NCBI GenBank assembly: GCA_003551925.1
Contig: PUOA01000025.1
Location: forward strand, 1-32,259
DNA from: Paracoccaceae bacterium
Lineage (GTDB): Bacteria > Pseudomonadota > Alphaproteobacteria > Rhodobacterales > Rhodobacteraceae
Reading direction: 5' to 3'
DNA length: 32,259 bases
Shown: positions 16,913 through 26,111 of the stretch, piece by piece
Numbering within the stretch: position 1 is the first letter of the stretch
How the letters are laid out: every line of letters begins with the position of its first letter
The notes under the pieces: generated by a model
The model's input: only the letters and a program-made list of their open reading frames with translations
Told to the model about the DNA's origin: nothing
The model's database searches: none
Program-made: the position numbers and the translations under genes

Positions 16913-18007
16913 TCACTCGATCCCGAGCACGCGGTTGCGCTTGAAGGCGAACTCCTGCTCCGAGATCGACAGCCAGCGGCCCACATCCTGACGCGCGGCA
17001 AGGAATGCCTCGTGCATGCGGTTGGCAAGGTCCGAATGCTGGCGGATTTCGTCGAACACCGCTTCGGCGGCGTCGCCAAAGGCTTCGAACACCTCGTCGT
17101 TGAACTCGCGCATCTCGATCCCGTGGTCGCGGATCAGCATGTCCAGGTAGCGGCCGTTGTTGGCGTTGTATTCGGCCATCATGCGGTCGTTTTCCATGTG
17201 GCAACACGCCTGGATCGCGCGCTGCTGCCACGCGGGCAGGCTGGTCAGCCACGACTTGTTCATGGTCAGCGACAGCGCCGGGCCGGGCTCCTGCGCGCCG
17301 GGGTTGTAGTAGTAGCGCGCGGCTTCATGCAGGTTCAGGAAATAGTCGTTCCAGGGGCCGACCCATTCGGTCGCATCGATGGCGCCCGACACCAGGTTCT
17401 CGAAGATCTGGCCACCGGGCAACGACACCACCGACACGCCAAGCTGCGACATCATCGACCCGCCGATGCCGGGGATGCGCATGCGCAGCCCGCGCAGATC
17501 CTCGGGCGAGTTGATCTCGGTGTTGAACCAGCCGCCGGGCTGACAGCCGGTGTTGCCCGCGAGCCAGCCCTTCAGGCCATACTCGTCGCCAAGCTCGTCC
17601 CACAACTCCTGCCCGCCCATGAAGTGGATGAACGCGTTCTGCTCGAGCGCGGTCAGCCCGAAGGGCACCGAACAGACATAGGGAAATGCCGGATGCACGC
17701 CCTGCCAGTAGTAATCGGCTGCATGGAAGGCCTGCGCGTTGCCGGCGGCCACCTCGTCGAACACGTCGAAGGCGCCGACACGTTCGCCCGCCGCATAATA
17801 TTCGGTGGCAATCGCGCCGTCGGTCGCCTCGTCGATCAGCGCGGCCAGACGCTGCGCGCTGGTCCCCAGCCCCGGAAAATCGCGCGGCCAGGTCGACACG
17901 ATCACCATCGGCGTGCGCCCCTGCGCGACCGCCGGCGCGGCCAGCGTTGACGCAGCCGCCGCCGTGCCGCCAAGCGCCGAGGTTTTCAGAAATGAACGAC
18001 GATCCAT
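16913..18007 (-). CDS. dctP: TRAP transporter substrate-binding protein (DctP family; TakP-like) with probable Tat signal
   Basis: MDRRSFLKTSALGGTAAAASTLAAPAVAQG (Tat-like) then WPRDFPGLGTSAQRLA, GAFDVFDEVAAGNAQAFHAADYYWQG, EWVGPWNDYFLNLHEAARYYYNPG; strong SD AAGGGAGGAAACT-ATG at 18007. Confidence 0.92.
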   Translation of the reverse strand: MDRRSFLKTSALGGTAAAASTLAAPAVAQGRTPMVIVSTWPRDFPGLGTSAQRLAALIDEATDGAIATEYYAAGERVGAFDVFDEVAAGNAQAFHAADYYWQGVHPAFPYVCSVPFGLTALEQNAFIHFMGGQELWDELGDEYGLKGWLAGNTGCQPGGWFNTEINSPEDLRGLRMRIPGIGGSMMSQLGVSVVSLPGGQIFENLVSGAIDATEWVGPWNDYFLNLHEAARYYYNPGAQEPGPALSLTMNKSWLTSLPAWQQRAIQACCHMENDRMMAEYNANNGRYLDMLIRDHGIEMREFNDEVFEAFGDAAEAVFDEIRQHSDLANRMHEAFLAARQDVGRWLSISEQEFAFKRNRVLGIE

Positions 18008-18150
18008 AGTTTCCTCCCTTGGATTCCGTGTCGGTTCCAGCAACTCTTCGTGGTTGATGGGACGCTTTTAGAGCACAAGTCCCGGCACCGTGAAACAAAA
18101 AAATTCCCCGCTGGCAGGAGCATTTGCGGCACTGCGGGTCGGTCCGGGGC

Positions 18151-19032
18151 TCAGCCGCGCGCCGGTGCCCGTCCCGCGCGCATGTTCCACCAGTTTGCCG
18201 AAAAAATCAGCGCCGCGCCGGCAAAGACCAGCGGGTCCAGCGCCTCGGCATAGAGCCACACGCCCACCAGCGCGATCACCGGCAGCCGCGCGAACTCCAT
18301 CGGCGCGACGGTCGACGCGGGCGCCAGCGACAGCGCCGAGGTGAGCGAGAAATGCGCCGTCAGCCCGGTTATCCCAACCACCACCAGCCACGGCAGCATC
18401 GCCAGCGACGGCCAGGTGAACCCGCCCACGAAGGACAGCGCCAGCCCGAACAGCGTCTGCGACAGCGTCATCCAGAACAGCACGCACCACACGGTGTCGT
18501 GCCGCATCAGCCGCTTGGTGAACAGCACGTTCATCGCAAAGCCGATCGCCGCCAGCAGCCCCGCAGCGTGCCCCCAGCTCAGCGTCTGCACCCCCGGCTG
18601 CGCCACCAGCAGCACACCCGCGAAGCCGATCGCGGCGACCGCCAGCTTGCGTCGGGTCAGCGCCTCGGCCACCACCAGCGGCGCCAGCAGCGCCACCCAG
18701 ATGGGCGAGGTGAACTCCAGCGCCACAAGCTGCGCGAGCGGGATCATGGTGATCCCGTAGAACCACAGGTTCTGCCCGGCGAAGTGGAACACGTTGCGCG
18801 CCAGATGCAGCCCCGGCGCGCGCGGGACCAGCTGGTGCAGCCCCGCGCGGCTGAACACCGCCACCAGCGCGACCACGATCGCGAAGCCCACAAGCGAGCG
18901 CCAGAACATCAGCTCGAACGAGCTCAGCTCGGTCTGGATCTCGCGCCCGGCCACCGCCATCAGCGTGAAGGACGCGATCGCGCCCAGCATCCACAGCGCG
19001 GCGGCCGCGGGGCGCGCTTCGGTGTCGTGCAT
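18151..19032 (-). CDS. EamA/DMT family transporter
   Basis: ORF re-started at MHDTEARPAAAALWMLGAIASFTLMAVAGREI; duplicated hydrophobic halves, FAGQNLWFYGITMIPLAQLVALEFTSPIWVALLAPL typical of EamA. Confidence 0.9.
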   Translation of the reverse strand: MHDTEARPAAAALWMLGAIASFTLMAVAGREIQTELSSFELMFWRSLVGFAIVVALVAVFSRAGLHQLVPRAPGLHLARNVFHFAGQNLWFYGITMIPLAQLVALEFTSPIWVALLAPLVVAEALTRRKLAVAAIGFAGVLLVAQPGVQTLSWGHAAGLLAAIGFAMNVLFTKRLMRHDTVWCVLFWMTLSQTLFGLALSFVGGFTWPSLAMLPWLVVVGITGLTAHFSLTSALSLAPASTVAPMEFARLPVIALVGVWLYAEALDPLVFAGAALIFSANWWNMRAGRAPARG

Positions 19033-19126
19033 CTGCGGGCCTCCCCCCGCCCCGGCGTGGCGCGCGCGGGGCTGTGGCGCGTTTACCCGGTTTCGCGCAT
19101 CCCCTGCAATGCCCCGCCCGCTGGCG

Positions 19127-19142
19127 TTTCCGGCGCCGGAAA
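19127..19142. promoter_or_regulatory. 16-bp perfect palindrome TTTCCGGCGCCGGAAA in the divergent eamA/fhs intergenic region
   Basis: Read directly; lies just upstream of a TATAGG hexamer (19149) that could be an fhs -10 element. Confidence 0.5.
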
Positions 19143-19225
19143 TGTCGGTATAGGCCCTGTCGCTCGCCGGCGGCGTCGCTATGAAGGCCGCGACCGCGAT
19201 CCACTCCGACCGAAGGACCCCGCCC

Positions 19226-20902
19226 ATGGCCCCCAAGAGCGACATCGAGATTGCCCGCGCCGCGTCCAAGAAACCGATCCAGCAGATCGGCGCCGCGCTT
19301 GGCATCCCGTCCGAAGACCTGCTGCCCTATGGCCATGACAAGGCGAAGGTCTCGCAGCGCTTCATCAACTCGCTGTCCGACCGCCCCGATGGCAAGCTGA
19401 TCCTTGTCACCGCGATCAACCCCACGCCCGCGGGCGAGGGCAAGACCACCACCACCGTCGGCCTGGGCGACGGGCTGAACGCCATCGGCAAGCGCGCGGC
19501 GATCTGCATCCGCGAGGCCAGCCTCGGCCCCAATTTCGGCATGAAGGGCGGGGCCGCGGGCGGGGGCTACGCGCAGGTCGTCCCGATGGAGGAGATGAAC
19601 CTCCATTTCACCGGCGATTTCCACGCCATCACCAGCGCGCACAACCTGCTCTCGGCGATGCTGGACAACCATGTCTACTGGGGCAACGCGCTGGACATCG
19701 ACATCCGCCGGATCGTGTGGCGCCGGGTGATGGACATGAACGACCGCGCGCTGCGCCAGATCGTGTGCAATCTGGGCGGCGTGGCCAACGGCTTCCCGCG
19801 CGAGGCAGGGTTCGACATCACCGTCGCCTCCGAGGTCATGGCGATCCTGTGCCTGGCCAACGATCTCGAGGACCTGCAGCGCCGGCTCGGCGACATCGTG
19901 GTGGCCTACAGGCGCGACCGCTCGCCCGTCACCTGCCGCGACATCGGCGCCGACGGGGCAATGACGGTGCTGCTGAAGGACGCGATGCAGCCCAACCTGG
20001 TGCAGACGCTCGAAAACAACCCCGCCTTCGTGCATGGCGGCCCGTTCGCCAACATCGCGCATGGCTGCAACTCGGTCATCGCCACGCGCACGGCGTTGAA
20101 ACTGGCGGATTACGTGGTCACCGAAGCCGGCTTCGGCGCCGATCTGGGCGCCGAGAAGTTCTTCGACATCAAGTGCCGCAAGGCCGGGCTGCGCCCTGCG
20201 GCGGCGGTGATCGTGGCCACGGTGCGCGCGCTCAAGATGAATGGCGGCGTCGCCAAGGCCGATCTCGGCGCCGAGAACGTCGAGGCCGTGCAGAAGGGCT
20301 GCGCCAATCTCGGCCGCCACATCGAGAACGTCACCGGCTTCGGCGTGCCCGTGGTGGTGGCGATCAACCATTTCGCCGGCGACACCGACGCCGAGATCGC
20401 CGCCGTGCAGGACTACGTCGCCGCGCAGGGCACCGAGGCCGTGCTGTGCCGCCACTGGGCCGAGGGCTCGGCCGGGGTCACCGAGCTTGCGCACAAGGTC
20501 GCCGCGCTCGCCGATGGCGAGACCGCCGATTTCGCGCCGCTCTACCCCGACGACATGCCGCTGTTTGACAAGATCAACACCATCGCCACGCGCATCTACC
20601 GCGCCTCGGAAGCGATCGCCGACAAGAAGCTGCGCGACCAGCTGCGCGATTGGGAGGCCGCGGGCCACGGCGCGCTGCCGGTGTGCATGGCCAAGACGCA
20701 ATACAGCTTCTCCACCGATCCGAACCTGCGCGGCGCCCCCGAAGGCCACACCGTGCCGGTGCGTGAGCTGCGCCTGTCCGCGGGCGCGGGCTTCATCGTC
20801 GCCGTGTGCGGCGAGATCATGACCATGCCCGGCCTGCCCCGCGCGCCCGCGGCCGAGACCATCCGCATCAATGACGGCGGCGAGATCGAGGGCCTGTTCT
20901 GA
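19226..20902 (+). CDS. fhs: Formate-tetrahydrofolate ligase
   Basis: [43 protein letters not shown]...; [64 protein letters not shown]. Confidence 0.97.
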   Translation: MAPKSDIEIARAASKKPIQQIGAALGIPSEDLLPYGHDKAKVSQRFINSLSDRPDGKLILVTAINPTPAGEGKTTTTVGLGDGLNAIGKRAAICIREASLGPNFGMKGGAAGGGYAQVVPMEEMNLHFTGDFHAITSAHNLLSAMLDNHVYWGNALDIDIRRIVWRRVMDMNDRALRQIVCNLGGVANGFPREAGFDITVASEVMAILCLANDLEDLQRRLGDIVVAYRRDRSPVTCRDIGADGAMTVLLKDAMQPNLVQTLENNPAFVHGGPFANIAHGCNSVIATRTALKLADYVVTEAGFGADLGAEKFFDIKCRKAGLRPAAAVIVATVRALKMNGGVAKADLGAENVEAVQKGCANLGRHIENVTGFGVPVVVAINHFAGDTDAEIAAVQDYVAAQGTEAVLCRHWAEGSAGVTELAHKVAALADGETADFAPLYPDDMPLFDKINTIATRIYRASEAIADKKLRDQLRDWEAAGHGALPVCMAKTQYSFSTDPNLRGAPEGHTVPVRELRLSAGAGFIVAVCGEIMTMPGLPRAPAAETIRINDGGEIEGLF

Positions 20903-20908
20903 GCGCGC

Positions 20909-20955
20909 GGCGGTTGCGCAGGCTGCCCCCGCGGCATAGCTGCTGCGCAACCGCC
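20909..20955. promoter_or_regulatory. 13-bp perfect stem hairpin GGCGGTTGCGCAG...CTGCGCAACCGCC between fhs and the chorismate-mutase-like gene
   Basis: Arms 20909-20921 and 20943-20955, 21-nt loop; begins 7 nt after the fhs stop. Confidence 0.8.
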
Positions 20956-20970
20956 ACGAACGGAGACCCC

Positions 20971-21300
20971 ATGACCCCGCCCGAGGATTGCACCACCATG
21001 GCCGAACTGCGCCGCACCATCGACGCGCTGGACACCAGGCTGGTGGCGCTGCTGGCCGCGCGCGCCGCCTGCATCGACCGCGCGATCGAGCTCAAGCCCG
21101 GCGAAGGGTTGCCCGCCCGCATCGGCCCGCGCGTGGACGAGGTTCTGGCCAATGTCCGCGCGCAGGCCGGCGAACAGGGGCTCGACCCCGCGCTTGCAGA
21201 CACGCTGTGGCGCACGCTGATCGACTGGTCCATCGCGCGTGAGGAACGCGTGCTGGGCCAAGACACCCCCGGAGACCAAGATGACCGCGACAATTATTGA
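20971..21300 (+). CDS. Chorismate mutase-like protein (AroQ/PchB fold)
   Basis: [57 protein letters not shown]... fits the AroQ R-x2-ID-x2-D...LL-x2-R...K pattern; 3' end overlaps folD by 20 nt. Confidence 0.8.
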   Translation: MTPPEDCTTMAELRRTIDALDTRLVALLAARAACIDRAIELKPGEGLPARIGPRVDEVLANVRAQAGEQGLDPALADTLWRTLIDWSIAREERVLGQDTPGDQDDRDNY

Positions 21301-22183
21301 TGGCCGCGCCTTCGCCGCCCGCCTGCGCGACCGGATCGGCGCGCAGGTCCGCGCGCTGCAGTCCGCGCACGGCCTCACCCCCGGCCTCGCCGTCGTGCTG
21401 GTGGGCGAGGACCCCGCCAGCCAGGTCTATGTGCGCAACAAGGGCCGCCAGACGGTGGAAACCGGCATGGCGTCCTTCGAACACCGCCTGCCCGACACCA
21501 CGCCCGAGCCCGAGCTTCTGGCGCTGATCGACCGGCTGAACGCCGACCCGAAGGTGCACGGCATCCTCGTGCAACTTCCGTTGCCCGCTCATATGAACGC
21601 CGCGTCGGTCATCAACCGCATCGACCCCGCGAAGGATGTCGACGGCTTTCACATTTCCAATGTCGGGCTGCTGGGCACCGGGCAGAAGGCGATGGTGCCC
21701 TGCACGCCGCTCGGCTGCCTGATGATGCTGCGCGACCATCTGGGCGATCTGTCGGGGTGCGACGCGGTGGTGGTGGGGCGCTCGAACATCGTCGGCAAGC
21801 CGATGGCGCAGCTCCTGCTGGGTGCCTCGGCCACGGTCACGATCGCCCACAGCCGCACCCGCGACCTGCCCGCCACCTGCCGGCGCGCCGATATCCTCAT
21901 CGCCGCCGTCGGCCGGGCCGAGATGATCCCCGGCGACTGGCTCAAACCCGGCGCCACGGTGATCGATGTCGGCATCAACCGCATCCCCGCCCCCGAGCGT
22001 GGCGAGGGCCGCACCCGGCTGGTGGGCGACGTGGCCTTCGACAGCGCCGCGCAGGTCGCCGGCGCCATCACCCCCGTGCCGGGGGGGGTCGGGCCGATGA
22101 CCATCGCCTGCCTGCTGGCGAACACGCTGACCGCCACCTGCCGCGCCCACGCCCTGCCGGACCCCGAGGGGCTGACACCCTGA
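21281..22183 (+). CDS. folD: Bifunctional methylenetetrahydrofolate dehydrogenase/methenyltetrahydrofolate cyclohydrolase
   Basis: ATG 21281, [93 protein letters not shown]. Confidence 0.97.
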   Translation: MTATIIDGRAFAARLRDRIGAQVRALQSAHGLTPGLAVVLVGEDPASQVYVRNKGRQTVETGMASFEHRLPDTTPEPELLALIDRLNADPKVHGILVQLPLPAHMNAASVINRIDPAKDVDGFHISNVGLLGTGQKAMVPCTPLGCLMMLRDHLGDLSGCDAVVVGRSNIVGKPMAQLLLGASATVTIAHSRTRDLPATCRRADILIAAVGRAEMIPGDWLKPGATVIDVGINRIPAPERGEGRTRLVGDVAFDSAAQVAGAITPVPGGVGPMTIACLLANTLTATCRAHALPDPEGLTP

Positions 22184-22220
22184 CCCCCGCGCCCTGTCTG
22201 CCCGCGATGGGGGAGCAACG

Positions 22221-22421
22221 ATGCAACGCCTGCTGATCGCCGTCGGGATCACGCTGCTGCTGGCGGGGCTGCTCTGGCCCTGGCTGCGGGTGATCCCGTT
22301 CGGCCGCCTTCCAGGGGACCTGCTGATCCCGGTGGGCGAGCACACGCGCCTCTACCTGCCCGTCACGACCATGATTCTGTTCAGCCTCGTCGTCAGCCTG
22401 ATCCTGCGCCTGTTTCGCTGA
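22221..22421 (+). CDS. DUF2905 family small membrane protein
   Basis: 66 aa MQRLLIAVGITLLLAGLLWPWLRVIPFGRLPGDLLI...; GRLPGDLLI pattern and two hydrophobic segments. Confidence 0.85.
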   Translation: MQRLLIAVGITLLLAGLLWPWLRVIPFGRLPGDLLIPVGEHTRLYLPVTTMILFSLVVSLILRLFR

Positions 22422-22458
22422 CGCCCCCTTCATCCTGACACAAATATCCTCGGGGGGG

Positions 22459-22496
22459 CCCGGTCGCAGACCGGGCGGGGGGCGCGAGCGCCCCCC
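22459..22496. terminator. Tandem terminator-like hairpins (CCCGGTC-GCA-GACCGGG and GGGGGGCG-CGAG-CGCCCCCC)
   Basis: Perfect stems 22459-22475 and 22477-22496 between converging DUF2905 and ATPase genes. Confidence 0.75.
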
Positions 22497-22513
22497 TCCG
22501 ACGCCCGCCACCT

Positions 22514-25147
22514 TCACCCCGCGCGGCCCAGCGCGTGCCGGATCTGGCGTTCGGTCTCGATCAGCACGAAGAACACCACCCCCAGCCCCGCGATCACCGC
22601 CGCGTCCAGCGGCTGCATCGGCTGCGTGCCGAACGCCAGCTGCATCACCGGCACATAGGTCAGGAACGCCTGCGCCAGCAGCGCCACCGCCACCGTGATC
22701 CACACCGCGCGCGTGGCGCGCAGCGCGTCCCGGCCCAGCGCGGTGCCGTGCAGGTTGCGGATGAAGAACAGGTAGCAGATCTTCAGCATCACCAGCGTGT
22801 TCATGGCCAGCGTCTGCGCGTGCTCGGTGTCGTAGCCACGCCCGGTGCCCCAGTTGAAGATCCCGAACATCGCCACCGCATAAAGCCCGCCCACCAACAC
22901 CACGTGCCACAGCAACTGCCCCGACAGCAGCGACGCGCCGCGCGCGCGCGGCGCGCGCTTCATGGTCTCCTTCTCGGTCGGCTCGAAGGCCAGCGCGATC
23001 CCCAGCGTGACCGAGGTGATCATGTTCACCCACAGCACCTGCAGCGCGGTGATCGGCAGCGCCACCCCGATCAGCAGCGCGATGATGATGGCCGAGGATT
23101 CGCCGGCATTGGTGGGCAGCGTCCAGCCGATCACCTTGCGGATGTTGTCATAGACCGTGCGCCCCTCGCGCACCGCCGCGGCGATGGAGGCGAAATTGTC
23201 GTCCGCCAGCACCAGATCCGAGGCCTCCTTGGACGCCTCGGACCCTTTCTGCCCCATGGCGATGCCCACATCCGCGCGCTTGAGCGCGGGGGCGTCGTTC
23301 ACCCCGTCGCCGGTCATCGCCACCACCAGCCCGTGGCTCTGCAGCGCGGTGACCAGCCGCAGCTTGTGCTCGGGCGTGGTCCGCGCGAAGACGTCGACAT
23401 CGCGCACCACCTCGCGCAGGCGCGCGTCCTCCATGTCCTCCAGATCGGCGCCGGTGAGCACCTTGTCGCTGTGCTCCAGCCCCACCTGCCGGGCGATGGC
23501 GCGCGCGGTCCCGGCGTGATCGCCGGTGATCATCTTGACCCCGATTCCGGCGGCGCGGCACTCGGCGACGGCCTCGATCGCTTCTGTCCGCGGCGGGTCG
23601 ATCAGCCCCACCAGCCCGAGGAAGGTCAGCCCGCCATCGATCGCGCCCTCGTCCAGCGCGTCGGCCTCCATCATCGCCAGCGCCAGCACGCGCGTGCCCT
23701 CGGCGGCCATGCGGTCGGCGTGGCCGTGCCATTCCCGGGCGCTGAAATCGCCGCCACCCGCCTGCGCGTCGCACATCATCAGGACGCGCTCGGGCGCGCC
23801 CTTGACATGGACCAGATGCCGCCCCTCGCGCGCGCTGAGCGTGGCCATGTAGCGGTGCCGGCTGTCGAAGGGGATCGCGTCCACGCGCTCCCAACCATCG
23901 CGCGCCGCGGCGTCGGGCAGCTTGGCGGCGAAGGCCAGCAGCGCGCCCTCCATCGGGTCGCCCTCGACCGTCCAGCCACCGTCGCGCTCCTTCAGATGCG
24001 CATCGTTGCACAGCCGCGCCGCAAGCCCCAGCGCCGAAGCGTCGGCGTCGCCCTCGACCGTGCCTTCGGGGGCATAACCCTGCCCGTCGATCTCGAGCCG
24101 CCCGTCGGGGGTTTCGGCCAGCGCCACGGTCATCTCGTTGCGGGTGAGCGTGCCGGTCTTGTCGGTGCAGATCACCGACACCGCGCCCACGGTCTCGATC
24201 GCGGGCAGGCGGCGGACGATGGCGTTGCGCCGCGCCATCGCCTGCACGCCGATGGCCAGCGTGATGGTCAGCACCGCCGGCAGGCCTTCGGGGATCGACG
24301 ACACCGCGACGGCGACCACCGCCATGAACAGCTCGTCGACCTCGTAGCCGACGATGAACATCCCGAACAGGAACAGCACCAGCGCGACGGTCAGGATGAA
24401 CACGCTCAGCCACTTGGCGAAGCGGTCGATCTGCGCGACCAGCGGCGTGGTCAGCTGCTCGACCCCGGCGAGCATCCCGCCGATCCGCCCGATCTCGGTG
24501 CCCGCGCCGGTGGCCACCACCACCCCGCGCCCGGCACCCTGCGTGATCATGGTGCCCGACCACAGCATCGAGGCGCGGTCGCCAAGCGCGGCATTGGCGT
24601 CCACCGCGTCCACCGCCTTGTCCACCGGCACCGACTCGCCGGTCAGGATAGCCTCCTGCGCCGCCAGCCCGCGCGCGCGCAGCACCCGCAGATCGGCGGG
24701 CACCTTGTCGCCCGCCTCCAGCAGCACGATGTCGCCGGGCACCAGATCGGCGCCGTCGACGGTGGTGCGCGCCCCGTCGCGCAGCACCGACGCGCGCGGC
24801 GCGAGCATGCCGCGGATGGCGTCCATCGCCGCCTCGGCGCGGCCTTCCTGAATGAAGCCGATGATCGCGTTGACCACCACCACGGCCAGAATCACGATGG
24901 TGTCGATCCAGTGCCCCATCAGCGCGGTCACCACCGCCGCGCCGATCAGCACGTAGATCAGCACGTTGTGGAACTGCACGAGGAACCGCATCAGCGGGCC
25001 GCGGCGTGCGGCCTCGGGCAGGCGGTTGGGGCCATGCTCGGACAGCCGCTCTGCGGCATCGTCCGAACTCAGCCCGTCCTCGGTGGCGTCAACAGCGTCG
25101 AGGGCCCGGGCCGGGTCCTCGGCCCAGGGCGTGTGCTTTTCGCTCAT
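22514..25147 (-). CDS. Cation-transporting P-type ATPase (P2-type)
   Basis: 877 aa from MSEKHTPWAEDPARALDAV; VPGDIVLLEAGDKVPADLRV, ILTGESVPVDK, SSIPEGLPAVLTITLAIG, ICTDKTGTLTRNEMTV, MITGDH, MTGDGVNDAPALKRADVGIAMG. Confidence 0.95.
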   Translation of the reverse strand: MSEKHTPWAEDPARALDAVDATEDGLSSDDAAERLSEHGPNRLPEAARRGPLMRFLVQFHNVLIYVLIGAAVVTALMGHWIDTIVILAVVVVNAIIGFIQEGRAEAAMDAIRGMLAPRASVLRDGARTTVDGADLVPGDIVLLEAGDKVPADLRVLRARGLAAQEAILTGESVPVDKAVDAVDANAALGDRASMLWSGTMITQGAGRGVVVATGAGTEIGRIGGMLAGVEQLTTPLVAQIDRFAKWLSVFILTVALVLFLFGMFIVGYEVDELFMAVVAVAVSSIPEGLPAVLTITLAIGVQAMARRNAIVRRLPAIETVGAVSVICTDKTGTLTRNEMTVALAETPDGRLEIDGQGYAPEGTVEGDADASALGLAARLCNDAHLKERDGGWTVEGDPMEGALLAFAAKLPDAAARDGWERVDAIPFDSRHRYMATLSAREGRHLVHVKGAPERVLMMCDAQAGGGDFSAREWHGHADRMAAEGTRVLALAMMEADALDEGAIDGGLTFLGLVGLIDPPRTEAIEAVAECRAAGIGVKMITGDHAGTARAIARQVGLEHSDKVLTGADLEDMEDARLREVVRDVDVFARTTPEHKLRLVTALQSHGLVVAMTGDGVNDAPALKRADVGIAMGQKGSEASKEASDLVLADDNFASIAAAVREGRTVYDNIRKVIGWTLPTNAGESSAIIIALLIGVALPITALQVLWVNMITSVTLGIALAFEPTEKETMKRAPRARGASLLSGQLLWHVVLVGGLYAVAMFGIFNWGTGRGYDTEHAQTLAMNTLVMLKICYLFFIRNLHGTALGRDALRATRAVWITVAVALLAQAFLTYVPVMQLAFGTQPMQPLDAAVIAGLGVVFFVLIETERQIRHALGRAG

Positions 25148-25184
25148 GTGGTCGTCCGTTCGTGGTCTCGGGTCACTGCTCGTG

Positions 25185-25937
25185 TCACTGGGCGGTGTAG
25201 GCCCCGTCGACCAGATGATAACTGCCACTGATGAAACTTGCACGCTCCGACAGCAGGAAGCAGGTCAGCGCCGAGACCTCCTCGGACGTGCCGATCCGCC
25301 CGATGGGGTGCAGGCTGGCGAGCCCGTCGAGCACCTCCTGCTCCAGGTTCTTCGTCAAGAGCGGCGTGCCGATGAAGCCCGGCCCCACGGCGTTGATGCG
25401 GATGCCGGCGGCGGAATACTCCATCGCGGCGGTCCTGGTCAGCCCCAGAACCGCGTGCTTGGCCGCGACATAGGCCGACGCGCCTGCAAACCCCACCGAG
25501 CCCAGGATCGAGGCCATGTTGACGATCGCCCCGCCGCCTGCGCGCTCCATCGCCGGGATCTGGTAGCGCATGCCGTAGAACACGCCGTTGAGGTTGACGT
25601 CGATCACCTTGCGCCAGCCGTCGAGCGGGTATTCCCCGGCCTTCGCCTGCGGCCCGCCGATGCCGGCATTGTTGACCGCCAGATGCAGCGCGCCGGTCTC
25701 GGCTTCGGCGAACTTCACCAGCGCCTCGGCGGCCTCGGGGTCGGCGACATCGGCGGCGAAGCCCGCCGCCGCGCCGTCACGGTCCAGGATCGCCGCCACA
25801 ACCTTGTCGCAGGCGGCCTTGTCCAGATCGCTGACCACCACGAATGCGCCCGAGGCCGCAAGCTCCAGCGCCACCGCTTCACCGATCCCCGAGGCCGCCC
25901 CGGTCACGATCGCCGTCTTTTGCGTGAAATCGAACAT
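25185..25937 (-). CDS. SDR family oxidoreductase
   Basis: MFDFTQKTAIVTGAASGIGEAVALELAASGA; NNAGIGG; YVAAKHAVLGLTR; typical classical SDR. Confidence 0.95.
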   Translation of the reverse strand: MFDFTQKTAIVTGAASGIGEAVALELAASGAFVVVSDLDKAACDKVVAAILDRDGAAAGFAADVADPEAAEALVKFAEAETGALHLAVNNAGIGGPQAKAGEYPLDGWRKVIDVNLNGVFYGMRYQIPAMERAGGGAIVNMASILGSVGFAGASAYVAAKHAVLGLTRTAAMEYSAAGIRINAVGPGFIGTPLLTKNLEQEVLDGLASLHPIGRIGTSEEVSALTCFLLSERASFISGSYHLVDGAYTAQ

Positions 25938-26032
25938 TGTTTCCTCTCTCGACTGGCGGACCCCGCATCGGGGCACCTATGCAACCCGCAGCGTGCCGCA
26001 AGCCTGCACCGGCTGCCTTGATCCTGCGCAAA

Positions 26033-26108
26033 GCCCCCTGCGTCCCCGGTTCCGCGGCGCGCAAGGGTGGGTGGGTGGGCGCGCCGCGGGGGCGGGGACG
26101 CAGGGGGC
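26033..26108. terminator. Very long near-perfect hairpin (30-bp arms, one mismatch plus two potential wobble pairs) with G-quadruplex loop, 3' of the RND gene
   Basis: Arms 26033-26062 (GCCCCCTGCGTCCCCGGTTCCGCGGCGCGC) and 26079-26108; loop AAGGGTGGGTGGGTGG; on the minus strand the stem is followed by TTT. Confidence 0.85.
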
Positions 26109-26111
26109 GCG

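Noticed and set aside
18080-18115. A/T-run near 18100 (aaaaaaattcccc) as a terminator for the EamA gene
   Set aside because: No convincing stem directly precedes the T-run on the minus strand; may instead be part of the dctP promoter region.
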